Source of the DNA: Fragum whitleyi
Taxonomy: Eukaryota > Mollusca > Bivalvia > Cardiida > Cardiidae
NCBI GenBank assembly: GCA_948146395.1
Contig: OX411548.1
Coordinates: 65,057,020-65,121,019, forward strand
DNA: 64,000 nt
Direction of reading: 5' to 3'
The notes beneath the pieces are model-generated. The model saw nothing but the letters and a program-made list of their open reading frames with translations, was not told the origin of the DNA and did not search any database. Positions 15,201 through 30,200 of the stretch are shown piece after piece (the first letter of the stretch is position 1; every line of letters begins with the position of its first letter). A program made the position numbers and the translations under genes.

Positions 15201-18200
15201 AAGTCCATTCATGCATATAATAATCCCACATCAATTATATCTAGTTGTGCATAAAACAGTTTGTTCTTTGAGCAAAAGTGATTATGATAATAAGCACAGC
15301 TTCACAATAGTAAAGTGTCATTTTCATGATTCATATTGAATAATACACATTTTCTAGCATTCATGTATCAACATTTATTCATGCATTGGTTAAGATGAAA
15401 GTAGGAATCAACAAACCATCCATCAAGCAGTAGTTATGAGACAATGTATGCTCTCTTCCCTCATGCGGGTATTTCAAATTGTAATAAATTATATCTTCAA
15501 CGCCTTTTATCTTTATTTATGATCTATGCACTTCCTCCACTACCGCTGATTATGCGATTTCGAGTTTTCTATGCTTTGAATTGTTATCTATATAATCTGC
15601 TTATTGCTTTTTTGTATTTTAAGAGTTCGTCACTTCTGAACATACTTTTACGCATAGCTTTGTATTGAATAAACGGAATGGATTCGTTTCTACATTTATC
15701 TCGTTCAGATGGTCCTTGTTTCATAACTTTAAATGTCATTTGAGAATTATCTTATAATTATACAAATATCCGTGTGATAACATGTCATATGATATTTTTT
15801 ATGATATCACATAGTTATTTTCAGAACAATGATATGATGCGGTTATTCTTAGAAACTTGCATTTCTGTTAGAAACATCTACGAAAACAAGGCAAATGCAG
15901 GTTTTAAGATAAATATAATATATACTTAGGGTATTGAATGAAAAGTATCTGACGAGGCTGTGGTAATTGATAATTGCCTCGGAAGAGCCTCGACAATGAT
16001 CAATTCTCCCAACCTCGTTATATATTTTTTCTCATACAAAACACTAAGTACGTGTTAAATATTTATCGTTTTGAACGTAAACAGGACGGTTTGTTGAACT
16101 ATAATAGGAGAAACAACAAATATCGGGGAAAGGAGAAAATGGTTATAGTTTCGTGAACATGAAAAATAGACAAATGAAAGCTATGATTTGATGACACACG
16201 GATTTCTTTGAAGGATCAATCGTTGCAATAACGTTATATAGAAAATAATGCCAATCGTCATTGCGACTAAGGAACCACAACGTATAATTGAAAAGAAATC
16301 GGAATACAGCCAATTTTAGTCTATGTTTACATGATTTCATCATTTTTCATGTAACACGTTCCTGTTTTTTGTCATATAAAAGGGTCTGGTAGGGAAACAC
16401 TGTTGGGGAAGGGAGAAAACATGGTGGAATCAACCCGGGTACCTGGACAGCTGGAAGGATTACACAGTTCAGATTGCTCCGTGGGTCCGTCACAAGGAGC
16501 TCCGCCGTGGTAGGGACCGAAACAGGTTCGATTCCTGTAGGTGTTCCCACGACCACAAGTATGAGAACATACACTCCAGGTTGACCATTCCGAGAACAAA
16601 CCATCAACTGAAAAAATGAAACAAAGATATGTGAATGTTTGAAAATTGTAAAAAGGTTCTGTGATTTAAAGTACAAATCATTTGCAATTGATGAAAGGCG
16701 TCTGAAACATATAATTTAATCCAAAATATTTCTAAAGGATGGAAATATAAAACCATTACTCAGTTACAACATAACTTGTGAAGCAGGGATACAATTCTGA
16801 ATATCTTAACTTACAGAATATGTGCAAACATTTGCCAGTACATTTAATACCTATTTACAGACTTTTCAAAAGCAGGTATAATCGCTGAAGAAGATGCAAG
16901 CAATACAGACACCAAAAGGCTAAAGTTTCTGAAAACACCAGGTATCAAATTCAGAAAAAAAATCATATGACTTCATTGATACATTACTTGGACAACGTAT
17001 TGTGTTACAATCTCTGGTTTCGTTTTCGTCTCCATCACAATCTGCACCACCATAGAACGGTCCCGTACAGTTCCGGTATCTAGACTGTGATCCAGTGTTA
17101 CAAGTGACTGTACACTCCGTCCAGTTGGACCATATCTCCCATTTACCGTCAACTGAATAATGATAAGTAAAAATAGATTGAGAGACCACTCAACGACATA
17201 GAATTAGGTCTTGATCCTTTTTAAACATTCGTAGCACTACTTATTAAATATTTCGAATTAAGAAACCTTGTTTATATAATCAAAATAGTGTAAATGATTT
17301 TATTATTAAATTTTGAAATTTCGGACAAAGAGTCAATGAAATAGTAAAGATTGCGTGAAATACCATTATACATAAAAGGTTAAATAAAGAAAAATATAAC
17401 CTGCGTAAAAAAAGGCCTTATAAAACTAGACAGCATGTAAACCTATTAAAATGATAAATTTTGCAAAGCCGGAGCTTTACGTCACAGAAATACATATAAG
17501 TTATATATTTGTTACAAATATGTTAGAAGTATGTGTGAAATGATACAGTATACGTTGGTGAGATCGAACATTGTTAGTATATGATGAATGCAAATGAAAC
17601 ATAGTGATGTGATTGTTAGTTTACACTGTTGTAGTATTACCTTTATGGAAGTACACACACATTGCATATTATCTTACAACTATACAAATATCCGTGCGAT
17701 AACATCCCATATGATATATATTATGTTATCACATAGAAATTATTAGAACAATGCCATAATGCGGTTATTTGTAGAGACTTGCGTTTCTGTTAAAAACATC
17801 GACGAACACCAGGCAGACAGAGGTTATAAGATAAATATAATGCGTACTTAGTGTATTGTGTGAAAAAAATCTAACTTGGTTGTGGGAAAATGATAATTGT
17901 CGAGGCTCATCAATTCCCAAAACCTCGTTAGATATTTTTAAAACAATACACTTAGTACGTATTATATATAAAGAAAAATGAAAAATATGTCCTATTGTTT
18001 AAAATTTTGGAAAATGTCGGTTTCCCCAAATATGCCGTCACAATGATTAGATGGCGTAAGTGACTCAACAATGTATAGACACTAACTACGTTTAAGCAAT
18101 GATTCGACCTAATAATGAAAATAATACTTCATTAAATTTCCGATGGAAAAATAAAATATTTAGACATCATCGTGCTATGTCCATACTCTCTCATTATATG

Positions 18201-21200
18201 TGTATCGCACTACCTTAAAGAAAATACCAGTGACTGCGTTTTCATAAGATTAATTGATGGTATTATGTTGATGTTAATGAGTTTCGCAAAAAAACAGGCC
18301 TTCGAAAACTATCTTATAATATCTTCCTATTATCCTTGCTGAAGACAATCTAGACGAAAGACTTAAGCAAGGCATTAATTTTGGTTTGATATTGTAACAC
18401 ATTGAATAAAGAACTGATATGAATGATTTATAAGTCCTGTTTTTTTTCACGAGACAATATACAAGAAGCACAACCGACTTTGGTACATGGGACGCTGAAA
18501 TGGACAAAGACACATATTTTACACATTGTAGAACATGTACATAAAACACGAACAAAGTACCACGTAAATTCTATGGAAGTCAAAAGCTTAGTATCAAACA
18601 TATATACAGAATACATATATAATGGGAAGATGGTTTATATGCATCAAGAGAGGATGATGTTGTCTCACGATGAGATAGATGATTTTTATTACGATCATGA
18701 TAGGTATAAACTACGCGTATAAGCATTAAACAGGTAAAAAAATGTATCTTTTTATCAAAATACTAAATCAAATTAAATAGATTATAATGCAAACATTTCT
18801 TTAAAAAGTAAGCCAAATGTCATTCATTTTTATCATGTTTAAACAATCAAGTATTTAAAGGCCAATATTAGGTTATGACAAGAGTTGTTTCCTCATAGGC
18901 AACTTTCAACTGTTGCTTTCATTTATACCACACGTGTACATATTTCTGTCCCACAGAGTAATAATGATGCCATTTTAAGACTGACATTATACAGTATCAT
19001 TTGGACGAGTTAGAGAGGTTTATGACATGAAAACATAAAATTTAAAATTATACTGAATTGACCAAGTAGCAGCAGAAGGAACAAAGATACGACTTCAGAA
19101 CATTCTCTTTATTCTGAAGTAATTGTAATGATGATGGATAAAATTGGCGTTTTTTTTTTTGTTAAGAAGTAGAAACCGCCCATTGACTTCATTTTGTGAG
19201 AATAATTACATTAAAAATGGAGAAGAAACTCATCTTACTTGGACATTCCTGTTCGTTACAACTTTTGGTGTCTGTACCAGTACCGTTACAAACTTCTCCT
19301 CCATTTTCTGGCTGGTTACAGATTCGAATACGTGTCGTGTTTCCTCCGCCACAAGAAGCGCTGCAGTCTCCCCAGGGTTGCCAGGATGCCCATTCACCAT
19401 CGACTACAGTAAATAATGTGTATATTGGTTATTTATAAAGATTATTTAGATTTAGAACCTTATGCCTTATAAGAATCTTAGACTCTTGTTATTGTTATTT
19501 GCCGTTTCATTATCTTAAAAAAATTACCCTTGTCATGCTGGATACGGAATATTTCTGCTTTGGCAGAAGGTAAAGACAGTGATCAGCCTACACTTAATAC
19601 AGTCTGATCCTTCTCTACACAACCTCTTTAACTCCTTTAAAGAGAGAACTGTTGATGAAATTAATTTTTCAAAAAGAGAGATTTTCCTACACCCTTGGAT
19701 TCCAGGACTTTCAGTACTTAATATGACGAAAATGATGAAATGTGAAATAGATTCAGCACGATAAGTGTTTAGTCATTGAAGCATGTTTCAATTGCACAAA
19801 TGGGAAAGAAACATGTAATATGAGTTGCTGATGGTAACTAATAAATGCATGATTAGCTTAGACTTGAAATTAGGGTGATAATAATTCTGATAAAAGAGGG
19901 CGTTGAAAATGCTCTAAAGAAATGCACATACTTTGAAGCCAATGGTTTACGGACAAAAAAGTGTGTTCTATTTTGTCAACATACTTTTTTGTCCTTTTTT
20001 CGTGAGTTCTACTTTCATATTTTTTTCATGTTAAAATAAACATTCTTTTAAATTTGTTTGAGATGTAGAATATTATTACCTGGACATGCTTCCTCGCTAC
20101 ATGTGGTCCATTCCTTGTCGTCCCCAGTACAATTCGCCCCACCAAAGTAAGGTCCATAGCACATCCGTGTTCTCGAATGATGTCCACCTCCGCAGGTCGT
20201 ATTACACGTGCTCCAGGGTGTCCAATCGCCCCATATCCCATCGACTGAAATTTCACCCAGTTTTCAGTCTAATTGTGGGCCACGAGACAAATATAGAAAT
20301 TCCGATGATATCCCTTGATTTGAAGGCGATTGTCGCCCCGTTTGTGCTTGCGTTTGAATTGGGACAATTAACGTGTAAAGGATCGTTTTAGAAGATGAAA
20401 GAATGCACTTCTATGAAATGAGCATGTGCGAGAAATTTACAACGTTTTCAATTGAGAATCAAGCAAGGAATTTGACTAGAGTGTTAAATGTGCGCTTAGA
20501 TAGGCGTAATTAAATTACGTCTCTGAGTGTTTCCAAGAGAGACAGCAGAAACTCTATTGTTCTATGTTTCAGTCTAGGTCGCCCTCTGTTTGCGCCTTAC
20601 ACTTTTTCAATTTGTTGAAAATGTCTCGCACAGGCTTAGATATGATCACTTCTAAGAAGACTGTGGTACGAGTGAAAGGCTACGTTTAAGTTCACAAGAT
20701 AGCAGTACCTTTTCGTAAGCGTAGCAATACATACGGAACGAGATAAGCAGTATTGTAGAATGTCCTAGAGAGACCTTCACCATGTATATATATTTACAAT
20801 ATGACCTACGTTTCGGGAGTGTAATAACTCGGTTGAATATTTTTGATATTACACGAGTGTTATATCACGAGTGGAATTACTATGCAAATGAGCAAAGAAG
20901 GTATAACAACAAAGTATTTTCGGTGTGGAAATGACGTCAAAATGCATTTGATGATGTCAAAAAGCAATCGGTGTCGTTTAGCGAAATAACTTGAATGGTT
21001 AAATTTCTGGAATATCCTCGATTTATCACATAAATTCAGGTCATATTGTAAATAGAATATCAAATTTGTGCTCGTAAAACATCGTATTTATTAAACTCGT
21101 CATCTAGAATACTCGGCGCTCACATTTCTACTTCTTTTACAACCACACAGGCCTTGCGAAAGTGATTAGTATTCTGGCTATCAAGTAGTGAAAACTTTCA

Positions 21201-24200
21201 TCAATTTTGAATCATGTTTACAGCAGATCTGCAACGTTTATGTAAAATTTACTTAAATTAAGATAATTCAAAAAGGTATTGCTATATTGTTAAAATGTGG
21301 TTACGTTTTCACTATAATATGGTACTACGGGATTACAGTGTTGTTGAAAGCACCTAGTTATATTTATTTACAATCTTTTACATGTGTAGTTACAGGTTAC
21401 ACTATTAGACTACAAGAATACATTTGTGACCCATCACGTTGTAAAAATGATCATCTGGAAATTTAAAAAAAAAAAAAAAAAAATAGAATAAAAAAAAAAA
21501 AAAAAATAGGCGATTTGCTCAAGAAGAGGTCAGCCAGAGATCATATTACCAAATTTAGAATTGATAAAAGGAAATTAGTGTTTTTTTTTTTTTTATTATT
21601 TTACAAAATGATGAAGCAAAAATTCGAGTACACTATTACTTGGATGTTGTTTTTTTTGTTTTTGTTTTTTTTATTTTCCTGAAGGTCCTTTTACGAATGA
21701 TGGGTCACATTTTTTGATAATTAAACACAGACGAAAGAAAATGATTGGTCAAATGATTCTGTCTGTGAAATAATCGAAATACTATGTTTTTTTTATATAT
21801 ACCACAATAAAGACCATAACATTAAGTAAAAAGAATTATTTTCGTTTTGAATTTTGATTTGTAAGTGATATGCATTAGACCAATCTTTTCCTGTCTCTAT
21901 TTGTTTGTTAACGATAGAAGTACGAATTACAAAAATTGCGCTACAAAGGTACTTTGTTATGCAACACTTCTAAAATACAGGAATTCTATTTTGAGGATTT
22001 CTTCTAACATGCAATTTTTAGTTTGATCTAGTTGAACTATAAATTTAGGTTATTGGAGCATGAACATGTGTTTAAAACTATAAAAAAATATTTTATGATT
22101 TATTTTGGAAGCGTCTATAAACAATGGAAGCATGTATAGACAAGCTAATATAATCTTGAAAATAGGTTGATTTCGATTTTCGCCTAATCAAGAATTTTAG
22201 TATCTTTATTTATTTTTTATTTTTTTTTTATTTCTTTTTTTTTAAGATGGATATTTTCTTCTTTCAAGATTTTTATATAAGTAATAATCTTCTTTTGATG
22301 GTTTTAAACACATTTTTATGCTGCCAAATCAAAATGCTAAAATAATCTTTCGACATAGCTTTGATTAAATCTAAAGTTCATATGACTTTTGAAAGCCAAC
22401 AGAAAACTATTAATTTTCGAAAGTTCAATTTTAAGCAGTATTCAATGACGGGTTTTTAAACAATGTAAAGGAAAACTGTCGAAAGACACATGTTTTACTA
22501 GGAAAGCTAGCCTACCAATTACACGTCTACAACCTAATCTGAAAAATGACCAAACAAATACAAAACATACTTGGACATTCGTGCGTGTTACACTCCATAC
22601 GGTCCTCAGCAGACCCATTGCACGGATTCCCGCCGAAGAACGGACCATAACAGTCGCGAACTCGTAGTTGTATTCCTCCACCGCATGTAACATTACATTC
22701 CTGCCAAGGTTGCCACATTTCCCACACACCGTCAACTAAAAAGCAAGGTATGCGCCAAGATTTGCGAGTGTTAATGCGATTATAGTTAAAGCATGTGTCA
22801 TATCTTTGTAACCGCACCTCAAAAGATTTAACAGCATATGGTATCGTCTGCTTTTTGAGAAAAGGTGGGTTAAGAAATGTTTTTGGTGCTTATCTAACCA
22901 AATTTATTTTTTATACAATCTAAATTTAGTTTCAATGTATGCATAAAGTGGATCTAAAAAAAAATTGTCTGAAAAATTAGCTGTTGAGATGCGCTTTAAA
23001 GATGTCTTATTACATATTTATCACTGGACAATATTTCTACTATACTGTAAGCAATACAAGCATATATAAGGTTATACGGTTATATTTCACAAGAGCATCT
23101 GGTCATCAATGCACTACTACGGCTATTCTACAGCATGAGCATTATGGTCTTGCTCTCCAATTTTGACATACCGGGGCATTCGTGCATATTGCACTCACGT
23201 AATTCTTGAGAAGAACCAACACATTCCTGGCCTCCAAATAATACTCCTTCGCAGTTTCGAACTCTCAACTGCTGACCGCCTCCACATGTGCGATCACAGG
23301 ACTGCCAAACTTTCCAGTTACCCCATTCGCCGTCCACTTGGTTTTGTAGCATTTTGAGTTTACAAGTTATAGTTATACAATCTCACCAAAAATACTTTTA
23401 GCTCATTCTTAGAAGTTAACAGTCTTTATTTTGATAGATTTGATCATGTTTTATACGTATCTTGAACCAGAGTAATATTAATAAGACAAAGTTATCTAAC
23501 TAGATCTAGATTATTTATTTCTTTTCTCTTTTAATACCTCAGGAATTTGGTTGAAAATGGCAATTTGGAAATGCCTAAGTTTGGGATGAATATCAAGTCA
23601 AATAATGAAAATCAAATTCCTCACTAAGTAATCTTCCAAATTTCTGTTAATAGTGAATTAATTTGTTTGTAAGTAAATTTTGGATTTACCTCTTGTAAAG
23701 AGTGATTAATCAAAACATTTACGAAAAGTTTAACCAGCAAATTGGTGAACATTAGTTATATTTTCACTAGAAGTATATTTTGTTTATTCAATTACGAAAC
23801 TTAATTACTCACATAGCTACCCTTGGCTTCCATAACAAACAGTTATCTGAGATATCATTGGCCTACATATATGTAATATCACGTTTTCAATGACGTCATC
23901 ACAACGTCATATTAGGGAAGTTTTGGTGGTAATTCTGTCTTCAGAGCTTTTCATTTTTTTTTTTTTTTTTTTACGTACTTGTAAACTGTTGATAATGTTA
24001 GACAAGGTATGTAATACTCGATTTTATTTGAGGCAAGCTGATCTTGACCGATTCTGAAATGTTATATAAAGGGTCTCGTCTAAAATAGAAAAAAGTTATT
24101 AAGCTCGCAAAGGGTCCTTGCTTTATAACTTTTTCTATTTTAGACTCGGTTAAGATCAGCTTTTCTCAAATAAAATCTAATGACAGATCCTACATATGAG

Positions 24201-27200
24201 CCTGAGCGTGACATTTCCAACAATTTCAAAAGTGCGCCAAGCAAAGACTCTGGCCATCCTGTGCATCCACACAGTCTGTCCAGAGTCTTCACTGAGCAAT
24301 TTGTAGATAGCTAAGATCACAGAGTATATTGAGGCAGTCAGACATTCTTCTATTTGGACTACATAGCTTTCTAGGATGCTCAATATTCACCCCATGCGCA
24401 GATGTCAAATCGTTGGAAATATCACCCGAAGACTCAAATGTAACAATTATTCTTTCTATCAATATACAGTAAAACGTGTATTAAGTGACCACGCATTTGA
24501 CTATCAAAAACCGGTCGTTAAAGAGAATGGTCGCTTAGTATACTGTTTGTTTAACAAATTAGAAACATTATTTTGATTGAATATTCATGTTATTTGGAAT
24601 TTTTAAATAATCTTATGTTGTTAAAAACTTACAAGAATCGTCTCATAGAGACGATTCTAATGAGTTTTATCAACATATGATTGATTTATAATACGTTTTA
24701 GATCAGTAATACCTACTTTTTAAGATATTCTAATTTTAAAAAGGTAATTTTGAAAGCGGTCGCTTAATACAAATAGTCGCTTAATGGACGTGGTCGCTTG
24801 AGCAAGATTGACTGTACACTTACCTGGGCATTCTTCAGTGACACAAACCGCTTCTTCATAATAATCTCCGGAACAGTTCTGCCCATTAAAGTAGGGTCCA
24901 AAGCACGTGCGATCTCTGGACTTGGTACCATTAGCGCACGTGACGGAACATTCGCTCCAGGGTGACCAATCCGTAAATACACCGTCAACTGGAATATTAG
25001 ATAAAAATTATGTAAATTTTTCTAATAATTTCAAGTTTTTTCCGTATTCAACGCAAATGAATTTAAATATGAAATAGCATCTGAATAATTAAGTTTAGGT
25101 TCTTTTTTAAAAAAAACAACAACAACACTTTAGTTATTTGGATGAATGACAAGTTTATTTCAAATATCTCTGGACAAGAGAGAAACTATATATGCGTACA
25201 AAGAATATGCATTTAAAACATTTAGAGATAGGTAATTTTCACGTCTGTTATCAATGATTCTTTCGATGATATGTTACTATTTCTAAAACGTTTCTCGCAT
25301 TTATACAAAACGAATATGTTTATGGACTGAAGTATATCCTCTTTGTTAATTGTAAATTATCTTGAAATCTTTAAGCCATTTTAGCTAATTCTCAATCTTC
25401 TTTTAAAAACAGAAAAAAACCCCAAAAGTATTATTTTTATTTTACAAAACAGAAAAGGAAAAAATACATACTGGGACAGTTAAGGTCATTACAAGATTCT
25501 GTTTCTTCAGACGGACCCATACAGCCGGAACCACCATGAAGTGGATCATTACAGTCACGAGTTCTTGTTCGGTTACCGCCCCCGCAAGTGACAGTACAGT
25601 CGCCCCATTCTTCCCATAATTTCCAGCTTCCATCAACTACAAAATATCATGATGAAATAACACTACAGGACACAAGTATAAATTGATATGAATTTAAATC
25701 ATTTGAAAAAAAACCGATGAAGTGCAGAGGTAACTATGCAAGTTTATCTTATAACTATACAAATATTCTTATGATAATATCCCATATGGTATTTTTATGA
25801 CATCACGTGGATATTTTTAGAAAAATGACGTATTGCGGGTTTTTTTTTTTATAAACTTGAATTTCTGTTAAAAACATCGACAAAAAGAAGGCAAATACGG
25901 GTTATAAGATAAAAATAATACGTACTTAGTATATTGCATGAGAAAATATCTTACTAGGTTGTGAGAATTGATAAATGTCTAGGCAGAGCCTCGACAATTA
26001 TCAATTCCCCCAACCTTGTTAGATTTTTTTCATACAAAAGATTAAGTACCTTTCAAATAAGACTTGTTGACGAAACATGTCAGAAAGGTTTGTCATTTAG
26101 GATTCTCTTGGAAATATAGGCTATGAACTTAATAATTATACACTTGTACATATTATATCACTGCACATATTTCCGATATTTTTTTTTATTTTTTTTTTTT
26201 ACATAAAACAAATCTCAAGGTGATATCGTTAATTTTGGACCTAAAAATTGTATCTACAACTTTTCTTAAAGCTAAAGATGCAACAATTCTGTGGCTTGAT
26301 TAATCATTATCATTATACTTATCACAGACGCTCTCTCACCTGGACAAGAGAATGCATTGCACGTTTCTATCTCATCTGCATCTCCCTGACATTCAAGTCC
26401 GCCGTAGTAGGGTCCAAAGCACACCCTTGATCGGTTTCTACTGCCGTATCCACACGTGTGAGAACACATCGTCCAATCGGCCCAGTCGCCCCACACACCA
26501 TCCACTGTAAAACAAATAAAAGTGGAAAATTGAATAACGTATACATCATACATGTATTTGCATAAAATAAGCCGAGTGAAAGCCATATACTTCAGTATTT
26601 ACAACATACTGAAAGAGTTTAGTTTAAGTTGATTCTATCAAGATGCGAGAATTATAATAGGCTGAAAAAATATCTTTCACGTTTTCGATGACATTAATTT
26701 TTGAAAGTGAAATTCCTTTTTCATGCTTGTGTACAAAAGTAGATCCGAAAACCTTGAACAATCTTATTTAACAATTCACTGTATAGAAAAGACACAAAAT
26801 CATACAAATCATTATGCAGAATGTATTGTTTGTAGTTTTGCAAATGGTTCTATTATTTTTGAAAAACGAAGTGTTTTAAGAATGAGAGGGAATACCTGGA
26901 CACATTTTTGGGAAGCATTCCTCAACCTCTTGATCTGGTCCGGGGCATCCCGCTCCACCATAGAAGGGTCCTGTGCAAGTTCTTGTCCTGAACCTGGTAC
27001 CATTGGCACACGTGACATCGCACTCCGACCACGGACTCCAAGAATTCCACACACCATCGACTGCATTAGCATACAGAAATCAGCAAAGTTTCGAGAAGAA
27101 CCCAATTATGTAATACAAAAGTTTCGGTTTCCTGGTAGCCTTATTTCTCAGTACTGGCGCCGACCCCGTGAATCAAGATAGAAAGCTTATATCTCTTGCC

Positions 27201-30200
27201 TGCATTTTATCTACTTCAGCTACAATTGTGTCATGAGTGAGTAATTGATCTATTGTGTGAGGTAGATGAGAGAAGAAAAAAGCAGTGTCGCACCATATTT
27301 TCGAATTGCAAAAGTATCATTACAATCGTACAAATGCACTGATATATCAATGAAAAGCAGTAATGATATTGTCAATAATTCTACACGTTTTAAATGTAAA
27401 TGTGCATGTTAAGTGGTTCATAAACAATCATTGTATTATCAGCACCAAACTGCAGTAAGAGTTTATACTAACGGCTGTTTTTCTCGACCCCTCGATATCT
27501 ACCATCGAACATATTTTTCAAACAATATCATATCAAGAAGGTTTTGCTACACTGCTTTTGGCTTTGTAAGCAAATCACACCTATTTTTTGGCTCACTTTT
27601 CCGTCTTTCGGCTATGAGACATTTAGATAAATTCTAATCTACATGAATATTTCTATATTCTATAAGCTATTGAAACATTCCAAAAGATCTATCTAATCTA
27701 CAGTTCTATTTCTCTAGATACTACATCTAACAACAGTTGTAGTACCAGCACAAGGGGTTTCCGTGCAAGTCTCAAGTGTTCTATTAGTTCCGAAACAAGG
27801 GTACGTTGACACGTGACATTCTCGAAAGCGGTAGCGCACGCCTTCACCACATGTGACGTCACATCCGCTCCATGCTCCCCAGCCTCCCCACGTTCCGTTG
27901 CCTGGTAACGAGATGTAACAAATTAATGCAAAACCATCCTTTTCTCTTTCAAAATGAAATAATCAAACCAAAATATTGAAGGAAAAATAGACACCTATAT
28001 GATGAAAGTTTTGTGAAATTTGCGTTCAGTGAATTAAAACAACAATACTTAAAAAAAGGAAATAAGATGACCTATTTGTTTTCAAAGATTAACTAAATGC
28101 ATTTGACTCACCAGTTCTTATCATTCTATGGATGGTTTTACATAAATTCGTTTTGTCTCGTAAATTGGCACAATGGAACATACATGTAATAATGATTTGG
28201 CCGGACAAACAGGGGTCAAAAGTGGAACAATTACATTTTATTGTTGTTTTATTTAACAAGTGAAAGACTGTGACAAAAACGTGCACATTCATAACAAACA
28301 TAAATAAACACTAAAATAATTAAACTATTTCAAAAACAAAACACAAGTTACAGACAAAAAATCAGGACACGGATTGTCCGATTTTGCCCTTTCTTGGTAG
28401 TTGTGGTAAATCTTTGAATAATTTTGTAGTCAATTTACGTAGAGGTCTGGATTCTCATGTCTCTACTGAATAACACAGTTATAGGCTCATAATATTTTTG
28501 AGACCTATAATTTCAAAGTCCACTCCTCATTTCTTAATGTTGTTGTTCGAGATGGCCTAATCATGTAATTAGTTCAGTGCATAAAACGTATCTCAAAACG
28601 ATAATAATGATGGCTGCAATTGTGTGCTTTGGTGAAAACTTTTTTTTATTTTCAATATCATTCACAGATCATGTGTTGTTTTTCTAAATGAAATAGATGT
28701 TTTAATTAAATTTTGTAAATCAATGATAGAGGAATCTGGGTCGTAGGCCGCCGTTCCTTTGTTGACAATAGATTTTAAATCCATTGTTCTCTTTCCATAA
28801 AAAGAGGACATACATGCATTTCAAATTAAAGGAAATATGCATTTTCATTCAACATACATACTAGGTGGAAGTTTAAGATAATAAGGAAACATGTGGTAGA
28901 TTAGAAAAAAAAAAACATTTGTTTTTCTTTTTCTTCTTCGAAATAAATAAAAATGATATTACACACAATAGAATAGAATATTTTCTGTAACTTAGAGACC
29001 ATTTCTCACAATTTTAATTTTTATACAAAATTAATATTTACTGCAATTCAAGTGATAGTTTTTACTAAAACTGTAAAATAAATTTCACTCTTTTATTGTA
29101 ATAAGCGTCAGATAAGAAATAACGTCCCCGTGCAGTGACAACATCAAGTGTGACATTCTGTGCCGAGTGAGCTTTGATCCAGCAACCTGTGAATATAGTA
29201 AATATGAGTGAGCAAATCCATGAGTTCATAGACAACGGCATCATAATTTCAGAGAAAAAATATAGTAAGTTGGGACAAAAACCTTATAACTATCGAACAG
29301 TTACGAGGTTGTGCTCGTCAACTGACGACATTTCAAAAACAAGTGATCTCGATATATGCTCATATGAAGAGACAGAATCTTAATGAAATGAGCATATGCG
29401 TGACATTTCCAACATTTGCCATGTGCGTATTGGACCAACTTTAGGCAGCATAGACAGCCACATAGTTTAATAAGACGATTACTACACAGTATTAAGCCAC
29501 TGAAAAACCTTATCTATCTACATTGTGCAAAGTAAGACTCTCGTCAGACTGTGCAGACGCACAGGCTGGCCAAAATCTTTGCTTTGGTGCACATTTGAAA
29601 TAGTTGGAAATGTCAAGCACAGGCTCAAATATTCTTGGTAAGCGACCAAAATGTCTAACTCGAGCATGAAAACATTTAAGACGCCCGCCGACGATATATT
29701 TCTGAGCTTTTCTGGAACTCTATGACATTTTGTGTGATTAGTGCGTTTTGTGAAATTATAGATAAAGTAGATAAAATCTGCAAAAGAGATCGAAATATAT
29801 AAATATATTTGTACATAATTAACATATTCTTTGTTTAATCCGTATTATTAGAAATCATATAGTTCTTCTTAAAATCGCTTGAAAAAGTATATATACTATT
29901 GGCATAAAGTTAATCATATTGGAGCTAGAATTACTAATGACATATGTGGCACTTAAAAATGAAACAAATCTAACATGACCAAACTTAAATTGCTATCTAT
30001 TTCAAGAAAAGATAAGTTAACGTTTCATGAGTTCACTAATTGACATTTTCACCTACATATGCAATGAGTATGCATATTTGAAAGTCAACCTCTAATTTCC
30101 AAATTCGTAGCAAATAATCTTGGTGGCCAAAGCACATCAAATGATTTATAGAAACGCTGTAATATTAATGAAATCTTCAAAATTTATACTTTTTGGGTAC

